Shown: piece after piece, positions 7,350 through 17,635 of the stretch
How positions within the stretch are numbered: position 1 is the stretch's first letter
Layout of the letters: each line of letters begins with the position of its first letter
Source: a virus
Length of the DNA stretch: 52,044 nucleotides
IMG/VR virus record: IMGVR_UViG_3300025282_000046
Span: 1 to 52,044 of that record
Strand: one strand, 5' to 3'
The notes under the pieces: generated by a model
Database searches by the model: none
The model's input: only the letters and a program-made list of their open reading frames with translations
What the model was told of the DNA's origin: nothing
Made by a program: the position numbers and the translations under genes

Positions 7350-10300
7350 GTTTGAAACGGATTAAAACCCTGCTCCTCTATTGGTAGTTCCTGTTGTTCC
7401 TGTTTTTTCAAGTGTTTCTTAATCTCTTCGATAGTAGCAGGATCTAATTTAACAGGTGAAACCCTAGAGGCTCCTGCTTTAGTTCGTTGACCAGAAGTTT
7501 GACCCGCCAATACTTGCTCTTCGGTTTCTATACCTAGTCGTTTGTGTTCTTCAGCAAGAGTGCTTTGATATAGATGTTTGTATTCGGAAGGAATAGTATT
7601 GGCTATACGTTCTAACCGTGCAGTCTCAAGGTTACGCATCCTGCTACGCCATTGGGACTTAGAAATTTTCAGTGGAACATTAAACTTCTTCTTGAAGTCT
7701 GTCTCTATGCTTCGTGCTTTAGATATATTATTAGCAATCAAAGCATTCATATAATCACTTTCCATCTGTATAATTATCTCTCTTTGCTTTGCTAAGTAAC
7801 CATCTACCTCTCCCGCTTTAGGGTGGTTCTCTAAATCAATACCTAAACCCCTCATGACAATAGCAAAAGGTTTCTCGTAATTGACTAGTCTACCGTCTCC
7901 CGTAAACACAGGATGATGACCGTCAGGAGTAGTAGTGCTCCAATCAACATGAGTCTTTTGCATCTTACTAGCAAGGTCTGGTAAGAAAGGCGAATCTCCT
8001 AATTGAGGTAGCATACCCATTGCCCTTGTAAATGCTATCCCCCCCGGTACAAGACCAGGAATAGAAGACTTAGCAAATTCCATATCTCCCATGCCAACCT
8101 TTACCATATCTAAAGGAATCGCCACTACAGGTGGTACCCATCCACCCCCCATTACCTCAAAGATAGGATTAACCCCCACTCCCCTAGAAACATCCTTGTG
8201 TCCCATCTCTTTAAATACTTCGTATGCAAGTGATCCTGTGCCCATTACCCTCAAGAGGTCTGCTGTGTAGTGACCACCCCAAATTCTTTTTCCTCCTAAA
8301 AAGGGTACTCCCTCTTTGAAGTATCTATCAGGAGAAATTTGTTTACCTGTCCTAGCATAAGAAGTAAAAGATCTAGCCAAGAAACTTAGAAACTGACGAC
8401 CTAAAGCATTACCTACAAGACCACCGACGGGACCCTTACCTAAGAATGCAGAAGGCATGTTCATAGGTGTGCCACCAAACTGTGCTTCCTGTACAAATCT
8501 ACGGGTGTCTGTTAACCAATTAAAGAAGTTCATCTCGTCTTTGTCCCACACACCACGAGGACGCTTCATTATATTAACACCTGCTTTTCTATAAATTCTA
8601 TCTACAGTATGAGCAGACACGAGACGGTTCATAAGTTCAGCTTTCTCGAAGAGCTTCATGGGAAGGGTCATAGATAAGAAGTGACCCATCCCCTCCTTCT
8701 CTAAAGATTGAACACCTGCATAGGTAGCACCGTCAATGTTTGCAAATACATTTGGTTGTACCCCGAGAAGATCACCAAAATCATCAACGTGTTTGAAGTG
8801 TTTCTTCATTAACTCAGCACGTTTAGCATCAGAAATTCTCAAGCCTAATGGATATCTTTCTTTTGCATACGACATTATTTCTTTGAATGCTGATTTGTAA
8901 GCGGGGAGTACATTATTAAGACCACCCCACATGGCAGCATGCAATAAAGGTTGCATCATGTTGAGCATAACACTCATCATATTTGCACCAAGGAAACCCA
9001 CATAAAGACCCTTAGCCATTGAACCACTAAGACTCTCGTAAGTAGACATGTTCCTAAGATTACTAATAAACTCTTTACCGTGAGAACCCCAACCCTCAAT
9101 TGTTTTTCCTATTCTTCCGTTAGCAAAAGCATTAACCGTCTCATGAGTTCTAATTTGTAGGCCCCTCATTACACCATGTTCAGGAATTCTACGACTAGAA
9201 ATATGTGGAAGAATGGTTTCCTTAAATAAATCGGCACTGTATCTATTATTCATCGCGGCATATTGGTGGGTCATTACATCTCCCAATGTAACACCTCCCG
9301 ATGGTCCTGGTGCTTTACCTCTAACTATGTCCTCAAGAGTAGTAGACATATCCACACGTTGAAATTCTTTTACAGTAGCTTGAGGTGCACTTGATGATTT
9401 TGTTAGAATGTTACTATCTCTCATACTAGTATTCATATTAAAGATATCGTCCATAGTAGAACCGCCACCCGCAGGTAATCCACCCTTACGGATACGATGA
9501 TCCGCTGCAACAATCTCCATCCAAATCTTAGGGTCAGCAACCATCCCATTACCTGCTGGATTTCTAACAGCCTCAACATCATCGTATATTTTGTGAGGAA
9601 TATTACGGCTATAAATTTCAGAGGTATCCTTCATATACCTACCGTGACTTGTTACACCATCAAGCGTATACGAATAAGTAGCGACCCCACTATCGGAGTT
9701 CCTTACAATCTTTTTCTTAGCACTACGAAGACCCGACCTTAAAAGATTAGCGGTTTCACCAGAACCACCATGTAGATTGTTCATTTCCATTAACCACTCG
9801 TAATCTTCAGGGTGATAATTTCTAGATGCAGATGCTCTAGGTGCAAGTCTATTTAAACTCGAAAGGTTCTCAGCACCCGCTATACCTTGAGACCTCATCA
9901 CACCCATGTCTCTACCACCATAATGTATACCTGTATACGGGCTTATCATTGCGGTATCTTTAAAGGTATTACGAGGAGCATAAGTACCGTTCTTGTAATA
10001 AGAATTAACTGTTCCCCTAATCATCTCCTTGAACAATTCTTTCTTCCTACCTACTGACAAACCAACAGTTGAAGAAGCAAACTCGTCCATGGGAAGAAGA
10101 GTTCTAAGGAAGTCCATACCTTCAGCAGATTCCCATAATTGAGCGGCTTTACCCTTACTAGGATCTACCGCTGAAATAATTGTTTCGAGTTTGTCATCAT
10201 CAAATATAAATTGTCTTTCACCTTTTGCATTCCGGAAGCCACCAGAACTGTAAGCAAGATCATCCCCAAAAAGCATAACCGCCCTATGATTATATGATGC

Positions 10301-11407
10301 CCTATAAGCATCACGGATAGGTTCTATATGAAACAACTCTCGTACCTTATCTGCAACACCCGGTTCCATAAGACGAGCCTCTTCTCTGATAGCCCACTCT
10401 AACTCTGCTGTTCCTTCCGTTGCTCTACCACTCCAAGGCTGTACTTTCTTATCAGCAAAAGCAATCTTATTTTGTACTTCAAGAACCTCCCAAGTATCCC
10501 GTTCTACTTTTGCATGAGCCTCTTTCCCACCCCATTTTATATCTTTATATTCTTTACCCCCTAATATCTTTTTCCCACCCCTATCAAATGCAAGACCTTT
10601 TCTAATAGTATTCAAAGTGTTTACCTGAGATTGGCTAGTAAGAAGTACTTTTATTTCGGGAGTGAAACGAGGAATAAGATGTTCAACAGTTCCGTATCCC
10701 TTCTTTAAATCCAAATCTAAAAACTTTTTAATCGTTCTAGCAAACGCCTCATGTTCTCCCGTGTAATTAGGATTAAAAATCTTACTTGTAAGTTTGTCTG
10801 GTCTTTCAACCCCCACTTTCTTACCCACCGCTTGTAACCACTGATCCATATTCTTCGGGGCTTCCTTCAAACCAAGAGAGGTTAGAGAGTGGGGGTTAGC
10901 CTTGTAGTATTTAGCAAGAGAAGCAGAGATAATCTTCTCGTCTACGAGGTAAGCGTGACCACGACGGAGTACGTCTGCTTCCATAAGAACAGGTAAAAGA
11001 GTACCGTCTAGTGCTTGGTTCGCAGATAAAGCATGCAAGTCCTGTAGAAGACCACCCTTACGTTCATAACCCAAACCAGCAGCAACATTTCGACCCGCTC
11101 CGAAGATAACACCAGAACGCCTCATGGCTTCCACAGCAGGAGGGGAAACCGCAGCACCCAACCAAATCCAAGGGTTCGTGGCGATACCTAACATGGTACG
11201 AAGGATACGATTGTCTCCACCATATTTGTCTTTAATTTTTTCTGTTAGGGAAGCCTGTTGTTCTGGGCTAAGATAATTTCGCCTACTCGGTAAAATCAAA
11301 TCCCGTATAGAACCGAAGGTCATCTCGTTGCTAAGTATTTGCTGTAAAGCAACACTTAGCATATCGAAGGATCTAATCGGTGAGAATGGGGTGGATTGGT
11401 ATTCCAT
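7337..11407 (-). CDS. Very large internal/ejection virion protein candidate
   Basis: The protein has 1356 residues. There is no signal peptide. Several Gly/Ala-rich hydrophobic stretches lie near residues 70-110 and 790-850, with more in the last third (for example around WVPPVVAIPLDMVKVGMG), and a charged coiled C-terminus ends in a Q/E-rich tail. The size and its place after the nozzle and Q-rich proteins fit a podoviral internal core protein that is injected with DNA (T7 gp16-like role). I do not see a lytic transglycosylase signature, and the assignment is positional. A TATAAT on this strand at 11420-11415 sits directly before the ATG; no Shine-Dalgarno is seen. Contains three copies of the CCCCCACT motif. 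Confidence 0.6.
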   Translation of the reverse strand: MEYQSTPFSPIRSFDMLSVALQQILSNEMTFGSIRDLILPSRRNYLSPEQQASLTEKIKDKYGGDNRILRTMLGIATNPWIWLGAAVSPPAVEAMRRSGVIFGAGRNVAAGLGYERKGGLLQDLHALSANQALDGTLLPVLMEADVLRRGHAYLVDEKIISASLAKYYKANPHSLTSLGLKEAPKNMDQWLQAVGKKVGVERPDKLTSKIFNPNYTGEHEAFARTIKKFLDLDLKKGYGTVEHLIPRFTPEIKVLLTSQSQVNTLNTIRKGLAFDRGGKKILGGKEYKDIKWGGKEAHAKVERDTWEVLEVQNKIAFADKKVQPWSGRATEGTAELEWAIREEARLMEPGVADKVRELFHIEPIRDAYRASYNHRAVMLFGDDLAYSSGGFRNAKGERQFIFDDDKLETIISAVDPSKGKAAQLWESAEGMDFLRTLLPMDEFASSTVGLSVGRKKELFKEMIRGTVNSYYKNGTYAPRNTFKDTAMISPYTGIHYGGRDMGVMRSQGIAGAENLSSLNRLAPRASASRNYHPEDYEWLMEMNNLHGGSGETANLLRSGLRSAKKKIVRNSDSGVATYSYTLDGVTSHGRYMKDTSEIYSRNIPHKIYDDVEAVRNPAGNGMVADPKIWMEIVAADHRIRKGGLPAGGGSTMDDIFNMNTSMRDSNILTKSSSAPQATVKEFQRVDMSTTLEDIVRGKAPGPSGGVTLGDVMTHQYAAMNNRYSADLFKETILPHISSRRIPEHGVMRGLQIRTHETVNAFANGRIGKTIEGWGSHGKEFISNLRNMSTYESLSGSMAKGLYVGFLGANMMSVMLNMMQPLLHAAMWGGLNNVLPAYKSAFKEIMSYAKERYPLGLRISDAKRAELMKKHFKHVDDFGDLLGVQPNVFANIDGATYAGVQSLEKEGMGHFLSMTLPMKLFEKAELMNRLVSAHTVDRIYRKAGVNIMKRPRGVWDKDEMNFFNWLTDTRRFVQEAQFGGTPMNMPSAFLGKGPVGGLVGNALGRQFLSFLARSFTSYARTGKQISPDRYFKEGVPFLGGKRIWGGHYTADLLRVMGTGSLAYEVFKEMGHKDVSRGVGVNPIFEVMGGGWVPPVVAIPLDMVKVGMGDMEFAKSSIPGLVPGGIAFTRAMGMLPQLGDSPFLPDLASKMQKTHVDWSTTTPDGHHPVFTGDGRLVNYEKPFAIVMRGLGIDLENHPKAGEVDGYLAKQREIIIQMESDYMNALIANNISKARSIETDFKKKFNVPLKISKSQWRSRMRNLETARLERIANTIPSEYKHLYQSTLAEEHKRLGIETEEQVLAGQTSGQRTKAGASRVSPVKLDPATIEEIKKHLKKQEQQELPIEEQGFNPFQTWNQ

Positions 11408-11414
11408 CTACTTG

Positions 11415-11420
11415 ATTATA
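11415..11420 (-). promoter_or_regulatory. TATAAT box abutting the start of the 1356-residue gene
   Basis: A perfect TATAAT on the minus strand ends eight bases before the ATG at 11407. If used, transcription would begin at or next to the start codon, giving a leaderless message, which agrees with the absence of a Shine-Dalgarno sequence. No good -35 box is seen 16-18 bases upstream; that position is occupied by a hairpin. Confidence 0.3.
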
Positions 11421-11425
11421 CGAGA

Positions 11426-11472
11426 AACCGGACAGAGCGGAGGGCGTTTACATGCATGCCGTCTGCCCGGTT
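11426..11472. other. Intergenic hairpin
   Basis: AACCGG (11426-11431), CAGA (11433-11436) and CGG (11438-11440) pair with CCG (11459-11461), TCTG (11462-11465) and CCGGTT (11467-11472), giving 13 bp with small defects around an 18-base loop that contains the palindrome ATGCAT. There is no T-run on either strand, so it is not a simple terminator. It may be an RNA processing or attenuation element between two virion genes. Confidence 0.5.
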
Positions 11473-11494
11473 CGTATCCTTGACTCAGAAAGGA

Positions 11495-11893
11495 TTAGCG
11501 TATTTTTTGTCGGATACGAAGTTGTATCACCATCTCGGACGCAGTACTAGTACCTGTAATCTCCATACCTACCCAACTTCCCGAAGGAATTAGGTTAGCA
11601 GTTTCAGTAATTGTAAACTCCACAGGTGTACCTGCGGTTCCTGAAATTGCCAAAGCAGATGTAAGATCTGTACCAGATGCGATTGCACCCGATGCTGCCG
11701 TCGTTAATTTGAGAGTAGCATCGGCATCATTAACACCGAAGATACACCAAGCAGCATCAATAACCGTATCCTTCTCTGCGTAGAAAAGGAACTGGTCGTC
11801 CACAACAACGCCACCTGTTGAACCACAAGGCACAACAATAGTCGATAATAGGTCGGGGGATTCTTGAATTGGGAGGACTGATTCACCAGCCAT
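11495..11893 (-). CDS. Small beta-sandwich virion protein candidate
   Basis: The protein has 132 residues, with TAGGAG upstream of the ATG. It is rich in Thr, Ser, Ala and Gly with regular beta alternation (LKLTTAASGAIASGTDL, AGTPVEFTITETANL), and ends in basic QLRIRQKIR. Such proteins often decorate heads or tails. No specific family seen; position in the virion operon supports a structural role. Confidence 0.55.
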   Translation of the reverse strand: MAGESVLPIQESPDLLSTIVVPCGSTGGVVVDDQFLFYAEKDTVIDAAWCIFGVNDADATLKLTTAASGAIASGTDLTSALAISGTAGTPVEFTITETANLIPSGSWVGMEITGTSTASEMVIQLRIRQKIR

Positions 11894-11895
11894 AG

Positions 11896-12405
11896 TTAAA
11901 CTCCTAAACTTTGCATTAGCTCATCTTGAGCCGATTTGGGTTTCTCGAACTGCCCTTGAGCCATACCCATAGCGAGTTCTTCCATTAAATCTGTACGAGG
12001 CTGACCACCAAAGACAACAGCGTCTTTAGGTAGGGTCCGTCCCGCCATCACTTCATTGTACAAATGAGGATCGATTGCCGCAAGCCTCATAGCCGATCGG
12101 GCTATTTTTCTTTGTAGCCCTTCTATCTCTACTCGTGTTCTAATTGCCCGTTGTTGCTGCTCATTCTGTATTCGGGCATCTTGGATCATGTTGTTATAAT
12201 GATCATCTTTATCGACAATAGAATCATACATGGGCTTAACTGCCATGTCATAACCTATATGCTTACCCCCGAACCATACCGCGGGAGAAGCCGTTACCAT
12301 CTTCTCCATGGTGCTCATGTCTTTAAAGGGAATACCCGTAAAGATGGACTGAGTTTTATCGAAGGCTCTACCCGCCCCTTTTAAAGCACCAGTAATCAAT
12401 CCCAT
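11896..12405 (-). CDS. Virion-associated hypothetical protein
   Basis: The protein has 169 residues, and its ATG follows the stop of the upstream gene directly, with GGAGGA seven bases before it. It begins with a Gly-rich amphipathic stretch (MGLITGALKGAGRAFDK), followed by a central helix rich in Arg and Gln (QNEQQQRAIRTRVEIEGLQRKIARSAM). It may be a minor internal protein. No family recognised. Confidence 0.55.
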   Translation of the reverse strand: MGLITGALKGAGRAFDKTQSIFTGIPFKDMSTMEKMVTASPAVWFGGKHIGYDMAVKPMYDSIVDKDDHYNNMIQDARIQNEQQQRAIRTRVEIEGLQRKIARSAMRLAAIDPHLYNEVMAGRTLPKDAVVFGGQPRTDLMEELAMGMAQGQFEKPKSAQDELMQSLGV

Positions 12406-12789
12406 TTACATTCCTCCAGCAGCTGCGAAATTCATCATCATACTTTGTATGTCAGGAGGTGCCATAGAAGCCCTCGCTATACTCTCGTGTGTTTTACCGC
12501 CCAGTAAACTAGCAAGGTCTTCACTCATACTCCGTTGAAATTCTTGCCTACCATAGTTGGTAGCCTTAGCAAGCTTCTCCATATTAGATAGATCCCGAGC
12601 AAAGTGCCTTTGGCTTACCAATTCATCAGCGGCTTGAGCAGTAGGGTATGTTGCCGCTTGCATTGCTTGCCACCCGGCTTGACCCGCCTTATCAGTATCA
12701 CTTGTACCTCCCAGTAAACCAGAGTGGTACATTATATCATAAAGCGTGTAACCTCCTAAACCGAGACCTAGTAGTGGACCTATAGCCAT
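12406..12789 (-). CDS. Small virion-module protein with N-terminal membrane-like segment
   Basis: The protein has 127 residues from the ATG at 12789; a GTG at 12801 in the same frame lies inside a GAGTGGGGG motif. The first 20 residues (MAIGPLLGLGLGGYTLYDIM) are hydrophobic and Gly-rich, like a short membrane insertion or hairpin. The rest is helical with many Ala, Gln and Met. The only Shine-Dalgarno-like sequence is the GGGGG of the repeat motif. Function unknown; stop and next start are adjacent. Confidence 0.55.
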   Translation of the reverse strand: MAIGPLLGLGLGGYTLYDIMYHSGLLGGTSDTDKAGQAGWQAMQAATYPTAQAADELVSQRHFARDLSNMEKLAKATNYGRQEFQRSMSEDLASLLGGKTHESIARASMAPPDIQSMMMNFAAAGGM

Positions 12790-12810
12790 GACAACCCCCA
12801 CTCTATTTTA

Positions 12811-15072
12811 TTAAGCAGCATTTCGTTCATTACCCATAATAGTACCAAAAACACCCGCTAATAACAAAGCAGGCAACAACATTTTTAAACTCTTTCCTCT
12901 TACCTTAGATAAAGCATCGTCAAATAGTTTCTCACTTTGGAATAAACCCTTTAGAGTCACAGGTGAAGTTCCTGTTGCCCGTTTCTCGGCTAGTGCTTTG
13001 AAGTATCGGGTCCGTTCTCTTGAATCAGCGGCCATTCTTTCTATCTGGGAGAGACCCTTATCTTCTTGAGGTATCGAGAACTGAAGCTTGTTTCGGAACC
13101 AACCACCTATGGTATCGATCCTGCCCCTCTTCGCTTTTATCTTTTGTTTAGGCGTAGAGATAGTTTCTTCTACTATTGGTGTTTCAGGGAGAACATTAGC
13201 AGGATGGATTCTAACTGTCGTCGGTTTACTAGTTCCTAATCGTTCACCAGTAGAAACCTCAGTCGTTGTTCCATATAATCTAGGGTCTTTATCTATCATT
13301 CGCCAAGAGTAAGGATCATCTATAGATGTGGCAGCACCTTTTGCTTCTGATAAAGATGAGGCTCTACTTACACCCCCATGTAGAACCTGTACTTGTTTAG
13401 GTACAGGATCAGCCGCTCTTACTATACGATCAGTCGCTCCTACTTCGACGGCTCGTTCTTTAAACTTTCCCGGAATAGCACCGAACTGAGCCCAAAAGGT
13501 AGGATGGTCTTTGAGCATCGCATTACCAATGGTCCATATTTTAGTTTTACGATTATACTGGGCACCGTAATGTTCTAAATATTTTCTTAGCTCTGGATTT
13601 TCGTAGGTAGTTAACCCTACTTTTTTAAGGTTTAACACAACTCTATTTCGAACTAATCGACTTAGGGTTACTTTACCTTTAGCATCTACCTTACCTTTTA
13701 TAGGAGTTTCTCTTACTTGAAATTGTCCTTTTTTCTTTCCTCTCAAAGGATACTTACCAGTTCGAGAGGCTTCGAATTCCCCTTCTTTTAATTGGTTAAT
13801 TAACCGGGAGGCTTCTCTTCTTGTAAGGATTACATCAGTATTAACGACTCCTAATTTCTTAAGGATATCGAGTTGCTTGCTAGTAGGACCTGGAAGATCG
13901 ACATTAACCGCTGCACTTACTGTCCCCGCTGGTCGGGTCACCCCAACAATACTTCTACCCCCACCCGCTTTACCTGTTAGTTGAGATTCTGGAGTTGCGG
14001 AAGTAACGATGGGATTATCTGCACCACGAACACCTATTATCCTCTTTGCTTTCCCCTTTCCTTCTGTCATCATCGAAGGTTTTTCTTCTATGTATTTTGA
14101 GAATTCGTCCATGCCTTCTAGAAGACCTAGTTTTTCTATCCCTGCAGGAAGTCTAACCTGCTTAGTTGCTTTCGCTGCTTTCGCTGCAATCCGTTCTGCT
14201 TGTTCTATACCTGCAAACTTACCTGCTTGTGTACCTACCCTTTCAAATCCATATCTCTTACTTTGTTTTGATAAGTCTCTGAAGTAGTCAACTCTCGGAC
14301 GCAACTTTTTCGTCTTAGGATCAAGAGTCTCATAATGAAACTTGGTGTTCTTCGCAAATACTGCTTTCTGCGTTCTCTTTTCTGCGGAGGTAAGAAGTTC
14401 ACCATTAGGATGTTTATCTGGAAGATGAGAATTCTCAGGTCTTATTAGTAAATCGAGGTTGGTTTTTGTATTTTCATACTGAGAAGTTAACCCTAAAAAT
14501 TCATATAAAGGAATCTCTTTAACCGCTCCTGCACCTATACCATACTTCGGTACAACTTGAGAAATTTTAATAGGCTTACCTGTTACGGGATGAACCGCCA
14601 CATTTAATTTGTTGAGTCCCTTCTGAAGTTCTGTTACGAGTTCTTCCCAAACAGGAGTTAGCCTTAAACCCCTACCCTGACCCTTGTAACGATTCTCTAC
14701 GAGTATTTTTTTCCCCCCCGCTATATTCTTATCGACAAATTCCCCCATATGATAGAGTACAAGACCTGAAGGATCTCCCGCTCTACCTCTAAGAGCCTTA
14801 GTCATTAGAGAGAGATCATCCACCACACTCTCTCCTCTAGGTAGAGAGAGTATCTTAATCATGTCCTTTAGGGATATAGATTTCCCGTAACGTTTTACCG
14901 GGCCGCTACGTAGTTCTACACCACTACGACCTTGGTTAATAAAACCCCAATCGCCCGACAACTTTTCGGAGCCAGTAAGTTGTGCTGCAACATTAGTTTG
15001 TGCTGTTGCATACAAAGTCCTCAACTTTGCCGGTGACTGCTTACTCCAAACCTGTTTGACTTTTTCAGCCAC
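12811..15072 (-). CDS. Large basic virion-module protein with hydrophobic C-tail
   Basis: The protein has 753 residues with a GTG start that shares one base with the upstream TAG (TAGTG). It is strongly basic, with little low complexity. Residues about 395-430 (TSKQLDILKKLGVV, then LTRREASRLINQLKEG) form a helix-turn unit resembling DUF3072-type modules of phage and plasmid proteins. Near the C-terminus, GKSLKMLLPALLLAGVFGTIMG is a membrane-like tail shared in style with the 406- and 167-residue proteins. Probably a virion protein that contacts DNA or membrane; inferred from charge and position. Confidence 0.55.
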   Translation of the reverse strand: MAEKVKQVWSKQSPAKLRTLYATAQTNVAAQLTGSEKLSGDWGFINQGRSGVELRSGPVKRYGKSISLKDMIKILSLPRGESVVDDLSLMTKALRGRAGDPSGLVLYHMGEFVDKNIAGGKKILVENRYKGQGRGLRLTPVWEELVTELQKGLNKLNVAVHPVTGKPIKISQVVPKYGIGAGAVKEIPLYEFLGLTSQYENTKTNLDLLIRPENSHLPDKHPNGELLTSAEKRTQKAVFAKNTKFHYETLDPKTKKLRPRVDYFRDLSKQSKRYGFERVGTQAGKFAGIEQAERIAAKAAKATKQVRLPAGIEKLGLLEGMDEFSKYIEEKPSMMTEGKGKAKRIIGVRGADNPIVTSATPESQLTGKAGGGRSIVGVTRPAGTVSAAVNVDLPGPTSKQLDILKKLGVVNTDVILTRREASRLINQLKEGEFEASRTGKYPLRGKKKGQFQVRETPIKGKVDAKGKVTLSRLVRNRVVLNLKKVGLTTYENPELRKYLEHYGAQYNRKTKIWTIGNAMLKDHPTFWAQFGAIPGKFKERAVEVGATDRIVRAADPVPKQVQVLHGGVSRASSLSEAKGAATSIDDPYSWRMIDKDPRLYGTTTEVSTGERLGTSKPTTVRIHPANVLPETPIVEETISTPKQKIKAKRGRIDTIGGWFRNKLQFSIPQEDKGLSQIERMAADSRERTRYFKALAEKRATGTSPVTLKGLFQSEKLFDDALSKVRGKSLKMLLPALLLAGVFGTIMGNERNAA

Positions 15073-15386
15073 TACTCACCCCGCATTCGAGATGCTACTT
15101 TGGATGAAGTTAATGCCCCCACTCCAACATAGGATTTATCTTCGTCCTCTATATAAGCAGACCAGATAACCGCTTTCTTTCTTTGGAGTGCTCGCTTCTT
15201 TCGGTTCTCCCACAAAAACTTCCTCACCTTCTTAGCGGAGAGTTCTCTACCTTCGATCTCTAAACAAAAATCATCGTCCGACAGATTCACTACCTCTCCT
15301 ATAGAGTGGGGGGTTAATCGGACAATAGCAGCCTCCTTCTCTTCGTGTAGGCTAACTAGTTTACGAGATATTTCTTTCCAATTCAC
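15072..15386 (-). CDS. Hypothetical small basic protein
   Basis: The protein has 104 residues, with a GTG start overlapping the upstream stop as GTGA. It has a beta-rich middle (AAIVRLTPHSIGEVVNLSDD, DFCLEIEGREL) and a basic helix (FLWENRKKRALQRKKA). No family recognised. Overlaps with both neighbours show it belongs to the operon. It carries two oppositely oriented copies of the CCCCCACT motif (15116 and 15304). Confidence 0.55.
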   Translation of the reverse strand: MNWKEISRKLVSLHEEKEAAIVRLTPHSIGEVVNLSDDDFCLEIEGRELSAKKVRKFLWENRKKRALQRKKAVIWSAYIEDEDKSYVGVGALTSSKVASRMRGE

Positions 15387-17623
15387 GGTTTCTTTTTAGA
15401 CTTAGGTTTAGGTTTACCTCGTCTAGTAATAATATCTAGACCTTGATTATACATGGCTTGGTCGGCCGTCTCTTCTGCAGCCATGAAAGCATCGAATCTA
15501 TCTGTGTATTGTTGTTGACCTAATGCTCTTTGGGTATCTCGTGTGTTTACTATAGTTTCATCAAAGTACAAATCTGATTCGTCCCTTGCGGTTTCCCATT
15601 CCAACTTCGCAGCTTCTGCTTCAGCGGATTCTTTTTCTAAACCCGCAGTTTGGGCTGATTCGAACATCGCTCTAAGATGTATGTCTCTAACTTCAGGGGT
15701 CATATTTTTCCCCCACTGGCTTTGGTCCACCATAGCCTTCATATTACCCATCCATTCAGGATCGAGGTCTCTATAGGGTACACCGTTAATAACGGTAGTC
15801 CCTCCCGTATAAGGATTAGTATTTCCAAGTGCACTTTGAAGTTGACCTTGTAATATAATGGGATCTTTAGGTCCACCCTTACCAGCAGAGAGTAGATCGT
15901 TTGCGAGACCACCTAATTGAGCCATTGCTATACGCGAGGTCTTCATTCCATCTTGCATCTTTTCAATATCTTCTTCCCGTACACCCGATGCTACTAGGGC
16001 ATCTCGTGTAGATTGACTGTAAACTTCAGCATCTATAGAACCTTTTTTTCCCATCTCAAGAAACTTATCCATCATTCCCATAAGTGCTGTGTATCCTGTT
16101 CCTTTACTTTCGGAAAGGATAGCAACGAGTTTATCTGTTGCTTCTTTTCTTGCTTTTTCATCTCCCATCATTCCGGAATGAAGATGCTCGATAAGGATGG
16201 GAGTCATTTTATCTAAAACGTCTGCTTGTTCTTTGTAACCTTGACTTCTTAAATTATTCGACATGGCTTTCGTAATATTAATTTGCATGTTCGTTTTAGA
16301 TGTGGGTTTATATGCCATAACCTCTTCATTACCATAACCACCCTGCCCTAATAAATTAGGGTTTCCTTGTGCTGTACTAAAGGCTTGACGCATCCCCGCT
16401 AATTTGTCCATGTCTATATCGTCACCATATCCCATTTCTTCCGCTATATCCATAGCCATAAACGAATTAAACTGGTCACCCGTTTCGGCTCTATCCGCAT
16501 TAGTTTCTCCAATAGATAACATGGGTTGACCCATTTCATTTTGGTATTTTTCTTGAAAAAGTTTATATCCCTTCTCAAATTCTTTGTCGGATAAACCATA
16601 TCCTCGAGCCATACTATGAGCGGCAGCATATGCTTTTTCTCTATCTACTTCTATTGCCTCGATTAAAGCTTTATCGTCTTCCCATATATCGTGGTAGGCG
16701 TAAGTACCCGTGCTTGTACCGGGAACCGTATCAACATGTCCACCCATAATGTTGAAACCAGCAAATTTGTTAAGAGCACGGGTCCAATCTGCCATGCCTG
16801 GTCGGTTTTCAGGATCTACTTCGAATATGAGTCTACCTAATTGACCACCCGGATGATAAACATCTGCATAACCTGACGCTTGTAACGCTCTAATAGTGTT
16901 CCGTTCTTCTTGTAAGGCAACCTGATTAGATACGAGACTACCTATATATTGATTTACTGCTTGTTGACGATCTTTAAATTCTGCCCCCATATCCATCAGC
17001 ATTTGATATTCGATGTCTTGTTTTTTACCAAGTTCTAATCGCTGTCCGTCGTTGATTTTTTTGTGTTCGCTCCATTGTTCTGGAGTGAAATGTAAACCGG
17101 GAGCCCCACCAGGATTATACTGGAACCTACCACTAGGGGCTCCTGCTTGAGACTGATATCTTTGAGGGGCGTAATTTATAGTTCCACCTTGTTGGCTACC
17201 CATATTGTTGTATCCACTATTTGTGTATACTTGCCCTGCATATTCCATCATTCTTCGTCGACGTTCATTGTCTGCTTGCTGTAGAACCAATGCCATTTCT
17301 TGTTGTTGAGCATTTTGATCCCCCTGCCATTGGTTTTGTTTTTCTTGTTGTAAAGCAACAGCATCTCTACCCTTTTGAGCATCCGCTAATCGTTGAGATT
17401 GCATATTCTCATTTGAAGTAATCATCTGTTGTTGCATACCAGATGAATGGTCGAGAGACATCTTTAATTTAGCCCCCGCATCTTTACGAGCAATCTCTGC
17501 TTCATTAGCGGCATCCTTACGAGCAATTTCTGCATCTTGAAGTTTATCTTGACTTATTTGGCCTAGAGCGGCAGACGCTAGAGCTTGCTGTGCTTGTTGA
17601 GATATTCCAGGGGTTATACCCAT
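15383..17623 (-). CDS. Large Gln/Met/Ala-rich internal virion protein candidate
   Basis: The protein has 746 residues, with TAGGAT before the ATG. The N-terminal 130 residues are coiled-coil-like and very rich in Gln and Ala (QAQQALASAALGQISQDKLQ, then two IARKDA units). The rest is acidic, Gly- and Met-rich with few charged clusters, ending in a short basic tail (GKPKPKSKKKP). Composition and place next to another Q-rich protein and the nozzle resemble podoviral internal core proteins, which are ejected to form a channel. No enzymatic motif seen. Confidence 0.55.
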   Translation of the reverse strand: MGITPGISQQAQQALASAALGQISQDKLQDAEIARKDAANEAEIARKDAGAKLKMSLDHSSGMQQQMITSNENMQSQRLADAQKGRDAVALQQEKQNQWQGDQNAQQQEMALVLQQADNERRRRMMEYAGQVYTNSGYNNMGSQQGGTINYAPQRYQSQAGAPSGRFQYNPGGAPGLHFTPEQWSEHKKINDGQRLELGKKQDIEYQMLMDMGAEFKDRQQAVNQYIGSLVSNQVALQEERNTIRALQASGYADVYHPGGQLGRLIFEVDPENRPGMADWTRALNKFAGFNIMGGHVDTVPGTSTGTYAYHDIWEDDKALIEAIEVDREKAYAAAHSMARGYGLSDKEFEKGYKLFQEKYQNEMGQPMLSIGETNADRAETGDQFNSFMAMDIAEEMGYGDDIDMDKLAGMRQAFSTAQGNPNLLGQGGYGNEEVMAYKPTSKTNMQINITKAMSNNLRSQGYKEQADVLDKMTPILIEHLHSGMMGDEKARKEATDKLVAILSESKGTGYTALMGMMDKFLEMGKKGSIDAEVYSQSTRDALVASGVREEDIEKMQDGMKTSRIAMAQLGGLANDLLSAGKGGPKDPIILQGQLQSALGNTNPYTGGTTVINGVPYRDLDPEWMGNMKAMVDQSQWGKNMTPEVRDIHLRAMFESAQTAGLEKESAEAEAAKLEWETARDESDLYFDETIVNTRDTQRALGQQQYTDRFDAFMAAEETADQAMYNQGLDIITRRGKPKPKSKKKP

Positions 17624-17635
17624 AATATTTTTATC

